Shown here piece after piece: positions 1 through 5,722 of a DNA stretch of 6,415 nucleotides; the first letter of the stretch is position 1, and every line of letters begins with the position of its first letter. Origin of the DNA: Gammaproteobacteria bacterium (GTDB taxonomy: Bacteria > Pseudomonadota > Gammaproteobacteria > Pseudomonadales > UBA7434); assembly GCA_024280785.1 (NCBI GenBank), contig JAJRPK010000234.1:1-6415 (forward strand), read 5' to 3'. Both the position numbers and the translations under genes were made by a program. The notes under the pieces are model-generated. The model searched no databases. It was not told the origin of the DNA and saw nothing but the letters and a program-made list of their open reading frames with translations.

Positions 1-1567
1 CGGCAACCACTTTCAAATTGAGGCCGTGAGCCATAAATATCATAGCGCGAACAATATTAGCACTGCCTTCATCCATCGTTACTTTTTGCACATGAATTAA
101 ATCCAGTTTAAGTGTCACGATGGGCAATCGTTGAAGTTGTGGTAACGAAGAATAACCCGTACCAAAATCATCCAACGAAAAGTTAATCCCCAGCTTGCTT
201 AGCGCCTCCATGTCGTGCGCAATACTGCCTAGATGTGCCACAACTTCCGACTCTGCTAATTCGAACTCAAATCGTGATGCTTCTATGCCATGATCAGACA
301 AAATCGATTGAACGGTACTGACAAATTTAGGTGCTGCTACTTGCTGGTAAGACACGTTAAGCGAGACTCGTAGTGGCGCGATGCCTAACTTATCCATTTT
401 TACCAGACACAAGCACAAGTTGTTAAGCACCCAATAACCCATAGGAACAATGAGGCCCACTTGTTCAGCTAACTGAATAAACTTACCAGGTAACACCGTT
501 CCACGATCGGGGTGATGCCAGCGAAGAAGCGCTTCCATACCGACGATTTTACCGGAATCCAATGAAATACGCGGCTGAAAATAAAGTGCTAACTCTTCAT
601 TGTTAATGGCACTGCGTAAATCCGCTTCGAGTCTATTTTGACCCACAGCTTCATTGTTCATTTTTTCGGTGAAAAATCGGTAGTTTGAACCCGGTAAGGC
701 TTTCGCCTCGTACATAGCCATATCGGCATGTTTGAGCAAAGTGGATGGATCCTTGCCAGCTTCTGGGTACACGGCGATGCCGACGCTGCTGCCCACACGT
801 ACTTGATTGCCGCTTATATCAAACGGCTCTGTAATGACGTCGATTATCTTTTGAGCAATCGTCATTATGTCGTTGGTCGAAGCCACTTTCTCCAATAATA
901 CAGTGAACTCATCCCCGCCTATTCGTGCCACCGAATCTGTCCGACGTACACTTTGGCTCAAGCGGCGGGCAATGCCTGTCACCAGTTCATCGCCAACATC
1001 ATGACCATGAATATCGTTTATCGCCTTAAAACCGTCTAAATCGAGATAAAGCAGTGCAAACGGTGAGTTGCCTCGTTCAGCCCGTTGAAAAGCGCGTTCC
1101 AGGCGATCATTAAACAATAACCGGTTCGGAATCCCTGTTAATGAGTCGTAGTGAGCTAACCGTGCCAATTCGGTTTCTAATCGCTTGCGATCAATCGCAT
1201 AGCGAATCGTCCGCTCAATAGTCGCGGAATCTAACCGCTCTTTAACCAAGTAGTCAGCTGCGCCGGCTATGATGGCGGCACGATCCAGTTCGGGGCTAAC
1301 CGTGGCGGTCAAGCATAGAATGGGGGTTGTACAGCCGTGTGCATTGGCAGAGCGTAGAATCTCTTCACAGCTTTCTGGAGCATGCTCATAATCGAGCAAG
1401 ATAATATCGTGTATCGGTGCAAGAATCGCCTCAAGAGCATAATCGTAATTGGCGCACCATGTCATTTCATAATCGGACACCGCAATGGCATTCAGCAACC
1501 TAACCATCTGCACATATTGATCGCGATCGGCGTTGATCAATAAAGTCCGAATCAAAGGTTTTTGCAT
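1..1567 (-). CDS. REC-GGDEF-EAL bifunctional c-di-GMP signalling protein (3' end beyond window)
   Basis: Cytoplasmic protein of the family that makes and breaks cyclic di-GMP; 522 residues are visible and the frame runs off the left edge just after LKVVA, where the EAL domain would continue with the EGVE motif. Residues 5-120 form a receiver-like domain: D59 (IILLDY) is the likely phosphoacceptor, with T87 and K109 in conserved positions, but the usual acidic pair is N12-A13. Residues 131-300 form a GGDEF domain with an intact GGDEF at 217-221 and an inhibitory-site RxxD at 208-211. From about 310 an EAL domain shows EAL 345-347, N404, E436, the DDFGTGYSS motif from 466, and K487. Both catalytic motif sets look intact; which activity dominates cannot be read from sequence. 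The ATG at 1567 follows a weak GGAA about 8 nt upstream. No predicted membrane segment. It is divergent from rep and probably autonomously transcribed. It resembles the GGDEF/EAL gene beside rep in Pseudomonas (recalled, not searched). Confidence 0.93.
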   Translation of the reverse strand, partial: MQKPLIRTLLINADRDQYVQMVRLLNAIAVSDYEMTWCANYDYALEAILAPIHDIILLDYEHAPESCEEILRSANAHGCTTPILCLTATVSPELDRAAIIAGAADYLVKERLDSATIERTIRYAIDRKRLETELARLAHYDSLTGIPNRLLFNDRLERAFQRAERGNSPFALLYLDLDGFKAINDIHGHDVGDELVTGIARRLSQSVRRTDSVARIGGDEFTVLLEKVASTNDIMTIAQKIIDVITEPFDISGNQVRVGSSVGIAVYPEAGKDPSTLLKHADMAMYEAKALPGSNYRFFTEKMNNEAVGQNRLEADLRSAINNEELALYFQPRISLDSGKIVGMEALLRWHHPDRGTVLPGKFIQLAEQVGLIVPMGYWVLNNLCLCLVKMDKLGIAPLRVSLNVSYQQVAAPKFVSTVQSILSDHGIEASRFEFELAESEVVAHLGSIAHDMEALSKLGINFSLDDFGTGYSSLPQLQRLPIVTLKLDLIHVQKVTMDEGSANIVRAMIFMAHGLNLKVVA

Positions 1568-1775
1568 ACACCATTTTCCGCTTGCAACCAATCGCTTTCG
1601 ATTAACCAGAATAGCGCTAATTATTGTGTTATCGAACCGCGGTACCATACGCTTCAATCTTGTCTTTAAGGCTAGGCTAAAAAGTGGCTTACCGCCAATT
1701 AAGTAAGCTCAATTTTTGGGGTATTTTTACTAACAACTTCACCGCTATTTGTTATCATCTGGACCATCACTGGTT

Positions 1776-1788
1776 GGTTAATTTAACC
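1776..1788. promoter_or_regulatory. Possible operator dyad GGTTAA-T-TTAACC
   Basis: Perfect 6-bp inverted repeat around one central base, about 210 bases upstream of the c-di-GMP gene start. The shape suits a dimeric regulator, but no regulator is identifiable and an AT-rich dyad this short can occur by chance. Confidence 0.2.
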
Positions 1789-1832
1789 TAGCTTACTCAT
1801 GGATGGCCTTCACAAAATAAATCCTTAATTAA

Positions 1833-1852
1833 CTGCCCTAATGGCAGATTTT
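1833..1852 (+). terminator. Weak hairpin followed by a T-run
   Basis: CTGCC (1833-1837) pairs with GGCAG (1843-1847) across a 5-base loop and is followed by ATTTTT on the plus strand. The shape is that of a minimal intrinsic terminator, but the stem has only 5 bp and no gene upstream on the plus strand needs it. It could end a short unannotated transcript or be fortuitous. Confidence 0.2.
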
Positions 1853-2007
1853 TCACCGTATTGCCTGTTAAAATACAGCCACAAAATAGTACCTAATTCG
1901 GAGATTACACCCCCCTTCGTTCGGACTATAACGATCTCTATTAGCCCCAAAATATGAGGGTAAACTCAGCCGCTAGCCAGCCTTGCTGCCAATTCTTTAG
2001 CTGTTTC

Positions 2008-2017
2008 TGTCGCGACA
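2008..2017. promoter_or_regulatory. 10-bp palindrome TGTCGCGACA upstream of rep
   Basis: Perfect GC-rich palindrome about 90 bases upstream of the first plausible rep codon, in otherwise AT-leaning sequence. It could bind a dimeric regulator controlling rep. No -10 or -35 boxes that would fix its position relative to a promoter were recognised. Confidence 0.2.
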
Positions 2018-2103
2018 AGTGAACACAAGCCGAGTCAGCTTCAAAAATGCGCTACGTTTGGCCTCTGAAAAATCACCCATAACTCACATTAAAAGACTTT
2101 CTC

Positions 2104-4194
2104 ATTATCAATAGCTCATCGTCACAAACACTTGACCGCCTCAACCCCGCGCAAAAAGAAGCTGTGCTTTACGTTGGCGGCCCCCTGCTGGTATTAGCAG
2201 GCGCTGGCAGCGGCAAAACCAGCGTTATCACTCGAAAAATCGCCTGGCTGATTGAGGAATGCGATATTGCCGCCCACCATATTGCCGCCGTTACCTTCAC
2301 CAATAAAGCCGCTCGCGAAATGAAACAACGAGTGGGGGAGCTCATTCCTCGCCAATCCAGTAGAGGCCTGACCGTTTGCACCTTTCATCATCTGGGATTA
2401 AAAATCATCCAGCGTGAAATTCGTGCTCTAGGCCGTAAAAAAGGTTTTTCTATCTTCGACGATCAAGACACTAAGGCATTATTGAAAGACTTATTGCTCG
2501 ACCACAGCGATGCCGCTGCGACTCTGGTCGACATTTGCCAACAACAAATATCACGGTGGAAAAGCAACTGCCAATCCCCGGAAGACGTTACCGGGCTCGC
2601 CGAAAGCCCCCAAGAAGCTCGGATTGTGGAGGTATACCGACGTTACAAGCAAGCACTTACTTCTTATAATGCCGTTGATTTTGATGACCTAATCCTCTTA
2701 CCCGTGCAACTATTAGAGCAAAATGAAGAAATTCGCTGTCGTTGGCAAGCTAAAATCCGCTATTTGTTGGTCGACGAATATCAAGATACTAATGCCAGTC
2801 AATATAGGCTGGTGCAATTGCTAGTAGGGGAGCGACACGCACTGGCGGTAGTTGGCGACGATGACCAATCGATCTACTCCTGGCGCGGTGCAAACCCGGA
2901 GAATTTGGTTCAGCTAAAAACGGACTACCCGGACCTTAAAGTGATTAAGCTCGAACAAAATTATCGCTCGACCAACCGTATACTCCGTGCAGCCAACCAC
3001 CTCATTGACAACAATCCTCACATTTATGAGAAAAAACTTTGGAGTGATAAAGGCCTTGGTGACAGTATCCAAGTCATTCAAGTAGCCAACGAAGACGCTG
3101 AAACCGAGCGTATCGCCGACCAAATTATTGAACAAAAACTGCAGCAAAAAGCACGATTTAAGCATTTTGCTGTATTGGTTCGGGGCAATTATCAAGCTCG
3201 ATTGCTGGAGTTGAAGTTTCAATCCAAGCAAGTCCCTTATCACTTAACCGGCGGGACTTCCTTTTTTGCCCGTGGCGAAATCAAAGATTTTATGAGTTAT
3301 TTGCGCGTTCTGGTTAACCCCGACGACGACGCTGCATTTTTGCGCATTGTCAACGTGCCACGACGAAAAATTGGCATCGGTACTTTAGAGCCGCTGGGTC
3401 AATACGCTACTCATCGCGAATGCAGTTTATTTACTGCTATTGGCGAACTCGGTTTACAGCAATCGATGCCAACAGCTAACTACGAACGTCTACGCAATCT
3501 GACCCGATGGTTCGAGGGCTTGCAACGGCAAGTTGATAACGGTAATGCCCTTGCTGCGATAAAAGAAATGCTTAACGATATCGACTACCTCGGCTGGTTA
3601 CACCAAAATAGCAGCTCTGCTGCAGTAGCCGAACGGCGCATGGAAAACGTCTACTTTTTATTGGACTCGATTGTCAAAGAACTGCGCGATGAACCAAAAC
3701 AAGGTCAAGAGGCAGAGCTTTCATTGAGCCCCGAAGAAGAAAATGAAGAGCTGGAAACCACTGAACTCGAAGATATAATAAAGAAACTACTACTACGCGA
3801 CTTATTGGACCAGCAATCGGAAGAGGAGGCTGATGATAAAGTCCAGATAATGACCCTGCACGCATCCAAGGGTCTAGAGTTTCCTCATGTTTTTATTATG
3901 GGGTTCGAAGAAGAAATATTGCCCCACCGCAACAGCATTGAGGACGGTAATATCGAGGAGGAACGGCGGCTGGCCTATGTCGGTATTACTCGCGCGCAGC
4001 AAACTCTCACGCTTACAATCGCGCGACAAAGAAAACAATTTGGTGAAATGCATCAATGTGAATCCAGTCGATTTTTAGCTGAACTTCCTGTTGATGATCT
4101 GCATAAATGTGGTTTTAGCGATGGCGACGGTGGCGCAGCTAATATCGTCAAAGCTCAACAGACTCTGGACAGCTTAAAAGGGCTGTTTGACTAA
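2104..4194 (+). CDS. rep: ATP-dependent DNA helicase Rep (UvrD/Rep superfamily 1A)
   Basis: A 3'-5' single-stranded DNA translocase and helicase that removes proteins ahead of replication forks. Counting residues from GTG 2164: Walker A AGAGSGKT 12-19; motif Ia VTFTNKAAREM 43-53; motif II DEYQD 204-208; motif III GDDDQSIYSWRGA 231-243; motif IV LEQNYRS 263-269; the GGTSFFAR segment 363-370; motif V TLHASKGLEF 564-573; motif VI RRLAYVGITRA 601-611. Similarity to E. coli Rep (673 aa) runs end to end. A Glu-rich stretch around 515-555 is longer than in E. coli. The start is uncertain. Coding similarity continues upstream of 2164 (RLNPAQKEAV, the Q motif that contacts adenine), yet no ATG, GTG or TTG lies in frame between the stop at 2080-2082 and 2164. 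I give the ATT at 2104 as a provisional start (696 aa); GTG 2164 would yield 676 aa without the Q motif. No good Shine-Dalgarno supports either. Monocistronic, ended by the terminator at 4246. Confidence 0.95.
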   Translation: MINSSSSQTLDRLNPAQKEAVLYVGGPLLVLAGAGSGKTSVITRKIAWLIEECDIAAHHIAAVTFTNKAAREMKQRVGELIPRQSSRGLTVCTFHHLGLKIIQREIRALGRKKGFSIFDDQDTKALLKDLLLDHSDAAATLVDICQQQISRWKSNCQSPEDVTGLAESPQEARIVEVYRRYKQALTSYNAVDFDDLILLPVQLLEQNEEIRCRWQAKIRYLLVDEYQDTNASQYRLVQLLVGERHALAVVGDDDQSIYSWRGANPENLVQLKTDYPDLKVIKLEQNYRSTNRILRAANHLIDNNPHIYEKKLWSDKGLGDSIQVIQVANEDAETERIADQIIEQKLQQKARFKHFAVLVRGNYQARLLELKFQSKQVPYHLTGGTSFFARGEIKDFMSYLRVLVNPDDDAAFLRIVNVPRRKIGIGTLEPLGQYATHRECSLFTAIGELGLQQSMPTANYERLRNLTRWFEGLQRQVDNGNALAAIKEMLNDIDYLGWLHQNSSSAAVAERRMENVYFLLDSIVKELRDEPKQGQEAELSLSPEEENEELETTELEDIIKKLLLRDLLDQQSEEEADDKVQIMTLHASKGLEFPHVFIMGFEEEILPHRNSIEDGNIEEERRLAYVGITRAQQTLTLTIARQRKQFGEMHQCESSRFLAELPVDDLHKCGFSDGDGGAANIVKAQQTLDSLKGLFD

Positions 4195-4245
4195 CACAGA
4201 TTTAAGCCCCGTAAAAAGACTGAGTTCGCCGAAATATAGACGTAA

Positions 4246-4273
4246 AAAAAGGGCCACTTACAGGGCCCTTTTT
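4246..4273. terminator. Bidirectional intrinsic terminator between rep and the cytochrome gene
   Basis: AAAAAGGGCC (4246-4255) pairs perfectly with GGCCCTTTTT (4264-4273) across an 8-base loop. The GC core is flanked by an A-run on one side and a T-run on the other, so it reads as a Rho-independent terminator in both directions. It lies about 50 bases after the rep stop and 90 bases after the cytochrome stop, as expected for two converging genes. Confidence 0.85.
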
Positions 4274-4363
4274 AAATCCACTAAGCGAAAATAAAATAAA
4301 ATTATCGCCGCAGCTGTTCGGTCATAATACTTTAATCATGGCCCTTTGATTACAGCCCCTTAA

Positions 4364-4792
4364 TTATAGTCCTTCGATCATATGATCCACAGCTGATTTA
4401 ATTTCATCGTCTGAGCAGCTTGGGCATAGCCCTCTTGCCGGCATCCCACCCCGGCCATTAAGAGCAGTGGCATAAAGAGAGTCAATACCTAACGCAATTC
4501 TAGGTTCCCAATCCGCCGCATTACCTATCTTGGGTGCTCCAGCAGCACCGCTAGAATGGCAAGCTGCACAGCCGCTTTGGTAGATGTCTTTGGCTGACTT
4601 GGGCCCAGCCGCCACTACGACCACCGCCTTTGCACAATCTTCACCCGCAATGCAAACAGTGCCTACCGCTTGAATGCGTTCGACGATGCCGTCTTCTATG
4701 GTCCCAGCCTGGCTGACGCCAGCGCCGATTAGAGTTATAAAGGAGGCGATCGTGATAGTAGCTAGCCGCCGAGCCATGGTGGTGTATTTCAT
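4364..4792 (-). CDS. Periplasmic cytochrome c5 family protein
   Basis: Small exported monohaem c-type cytochrome, 142 aa, likely an electron carrier to a terminal oxidase or other periplasmic acceptor; the exact partner cannot be seen. Residues 1-30 are a Sec signal peptide: basic start with RR at 8-9, hydrophobic core ITIASFITLIGAG, probable cleavage after VSQA. A Cys pair (VCIAGEDC) lies in the N-terminal extension common in gammaproteobacterial c5 proteins. The haem site is CAACH, with the axial Met in GGMPARG. CPSC after it matches the extra disulfide typical of c5, and the segment APKIGNAADWEPRIALG is family-like. ATG 4792 is chosen because GAGGA stands 8 nt upstream; an in-frame TTG at 4807 overlaps that site. 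It converges with rep and shares its terminator. The order echoes rep and cycB of Pseudomonas (recalled). Confidence 0.92.
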   Translation of the reverse strand: MKYTTMARRLATITIASFITLIGAGVSQAGTIEDGIVERIQAVGTVCIAGEDCAKAVVVVAAGPKSAKDIYQSGCAACHSSGAAGAPKIGNAADWEPRIALGIDSLYATALNGRGGMPARGLCPSCSDDEIKSAVDHMIEGL

Positions 4793-4800
4793 TAGGTCGT

Positions 4801-4805
4801 TCCTC
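4801..4805 (-). promoter_or_regulatory. Shine-Dalgarno GAGGA of the cytochrome c5 gene
   Basis: GAGGA on the minus strand, 8 nt before ATG 4792. It decides the start, because the alternative TTG codon at 4807 would lie within the site. Confidence 0.75.
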
Positions 4806-4907
4806 AATTGGTGGGGCTCATTTAATAGCCCGGTAGTGCGAGTAGTCTTAGAAATGTGCCGCTGTTGGGAAAAGCTTAGGCGGCTTATAAGGCTTATGGT
4901 GTGTTAA

Positions 4908-4913
4908 ATTATA
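4908..4913 (-). promoter_or_regulatory. Consensus -10 box TATAAT for the cytochrome c5 gene
   Basis: A perfect TATAAT on the minus strand, preceded by GGT. A weak -35 (TTTCGA or TTTTCG) lies 16-17 bases further upstream. The predicted 5' leader is about 110 nt. No activator site (for example an Fnr/Anr box) was recognised. The perfect -10 with a poor -35 suggests the promoter may need an activator; this is inference. Confidence 0.5.
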
Positions 4914-4959
4914 ACCCGCTATCGGACTTTCGAAAATGCAAATACTGCCAACCCGGCAA

Positions 4960-4987
4960 CATTAAGCATTAAGCATTAAGCATTAAG
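4960..4987. repeat. Four tandem copies of CATTAAG
   Basis: Four exact head-to-tail 7-bp units (4960-4966, 4967-4973, 4974-4980, 4981-4987). Exact short tandem units such as these are prone to slipped-strand copy-number change. They lie upstream of the cytochrome promoter's -35 area (about 50 bp away), so length changes could only weakly influence it. Confidence 0.9.
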
Positions 4988-5009
4988 GAGTCAAAACCCT
5001 TTTTGCTCC
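4987..5009. repeat. Hairpin abutting the tandem repeat
   Basis: GGAG (4987-4990) plus CAAAA (4992-4996) pairs with TTTTG (5001-5005) plus CTCC (5006-5009), with one bulged T and a 4-base loop. No T-run follows on either strand, so it is not a typical terminator. Role unknown. Confidence 0.4.
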
Positions 5010-5044
5010 ACCCCGTCGCTGATACCCTAAAAAACCGAAAAACC

Positions 5045-5187
5045 GGGGTCAGATGAAAGTTTTTACATTGCTGACACAGCCCAAATAATTGCGTCACCCT
5101 TGTCGCAGTCTCATTTTTTTGAAGCTATAAATTAACTCAATGCGCTCGGCAGCTCAAAAGAAAATGTAAAAACTTTCATCTGACCCC
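5045..5187. mobile_element. MITE-like element with 25-bp perfect terminal inverted repeats
   Basis: The segment 5045-5069 (beginning GGGGTCAGATGAAAG) is the exact reverse complement of 5163-5187; pairing breaks at the next base on both sides. The 93-bp interior has no open frame of note. Total length is 143 bp. I see no obvious target-site duplication. GGGGTCAGA-type termini are, in my recollection, common around REP-associated tyrosine transposase (Y1/IS200-like) genes of gammaproteobacteria, so a non-autonomous element mobilised in trans is the best guess. If transcribed it would fold into a long hairpin. No transposase gene is in the window. Confidence 0.65.
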
Positions 5188-5191
5188 AGCT

Positions 5192-5213
5192 TTAATTAGA
5201 CCCCCCTAATTAA
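5192..5213. repeat. AT-rich hairpin overlapping the 3' end of the membrane-protein gene
   Basis: TTAATTAG (5192-5199) pairs with CTAATTAA (5206-5213) across a 6-base loop of A plus five C. It overlaps the stop codon (5210-5212) of the minus-strand gene and could stabilise or end its mRNA, although no U-run follows it. Confidence 0.4.
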
Positions 5214-5620
5214 TTGTTTTGTTTCTGGTAAACAATTATTGACGCTATCGCGTATGCAAAACCACCCAGTGCTTTGTGATACTCAACGGCATAAAAAGAA
5301 ACTACAATAATTGTAATACCAATTATAAAAATGATGATTGCGAATACCTTCATTATAAAAGACGGCAATAGCCCACAATCTGTTCTCCCCGAGCCCCATC
5401 GTAACGTGCGCCATGCTACCAGCCACAACAAAAGCGCAAGAGGCAACGCAATTAAATAGACCAGTGAAATGGCCCATATAGTTTCCAATACGGAATCGAA
5501 CGGAACGCCAAATAAATTAATAGTAAAACCAACAGCAATATATGTTGGAATGCATGCAAAAAATCCAATTAATAAGCTAAAAAATATTCTGAATAATATA
5601 TTCGGTCTTAGCTCTTCCAT
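5210..5620 (-). CDS. Small hypothetical inner-membrane protein; possible immunity protein of the Rhs locus
   Basis: 136 aa, not recognised as a named family. About four hydrophobic segments are visible: roughly residues 9-36, 46-70 (ending LLWLVAWRTLRWG), 88-110 (Ile-rich) and 115-130. A basic loop with RTLRWGSGR separates the second and third helices. The tail ends YQKQNN. The protein is therefore probably an integral inner-membrane protein. The gene is noticeably AT-rich compared with rep. ATG 5620 has no Shine-Dalgarno, but a 12-codon ORF with one ends 4 nt upstream, suggesting translational coupling. It lies 102 bp downstream of the Rhs gene on the same strand, the usual position of an Rhs immunity gene; that role is inferred from place only. 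It could equally be an unrelated transferred membrane protein. Confidence 0.7.
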   Translation of the reverse strand: MEELRPNILFRIFFSLLIGFFACIPTYIAVGFTINLFGVPFDSVLETIWAISLVYLIALPLALLLWLVAWRTLRWGSGRTDCGLLPSFIMKVFAIIIFIIGITIIVVSFYAVEYHKALGGFAYAIASIIVYQKQNN

Positions 5621-5624
5621 ATGA

Positions 5625-5663
5625 TTAACGAAGCTGTAAAAAAATGATTCTATTTAGCAACAT
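5625..5663 (-). CDS. Putative 12-codon leader ORF upstream of the membrane protein
   Basis: It reads MLLNRIIFLQLR then TAA. A GAGG at 5673-5676 (minus strand) stands 9 nt before its ATG, and its stop lies 4 nt before the ATG of the downstream gene, which has no ribosome site of its own. This arrangement would allow ribosomes to reinitiate on the membrane-protein gene. Alternatively it is the remnant of a longer N-terminus lost by a frameshift, or chance. Confidence 0.35.
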   Translation of the reverse strand: MLLNRIIFLQLR

Positions 5664-5722
5664 TTTATCCAACCTCATCCTATTTAAGTTATGAGTATCA
5701 GAATGTACTTTAGCCGCAATGG

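Larger units (their letters stand above)
1568..2103. other. Divergent intergenic region between the c-di-GMP gene and rep
   Basis: About 535 bases without a convincing gene. The longest ATG frames are near 22 codons (1699-1767 minus, 1954-2022 plus) and lack a Shine-Dalgarno. It must hold the promoters of both divergent genes, but I found no -35/-10 pair good enough to call. Visible structures are an odd dyad at 1776-1788, a small hairpin with a T-run at 1833-1852, and a 10-bp palindrome at 2008-2017; each is listed separately. Confidence 0.6.

Noticed and set aside
1699..1767. 22-codon minus-strand ORF in the intergenic region
   Set aside because: No Shine-Dalgarno and no recognisable sequence.
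1954..2022. 22-codon plus-strand ORF upstream of rep
   Set aside because: No ribosome site; different frame from rep; cysteine-rich composition looks random.
2914..3243. 109-codon minus-strand frame inside rep
   Set aside because: Lies antisense to strongly conserved helicase motifs; a shadow frame.
4793..4807. Cytochrome start at TTG 4807, giving 147 aa
   Set aside because: The TTG overlaps the GAGGA ribosome site that serves ATG 4792, and the signal peptide is better formed from the ATG.
4674..4907. 77-codon plus-strand frame opposite the cytochrome start
   Set aside because: Antisense to the signal peptide and promoter of the cytochrome gene, with no ribosome site or family resemblance.
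4960..4987. CATTAAG units as a CRISPR array
   Set aside because: The units are 7 bp, directly adjacent and without spacers.
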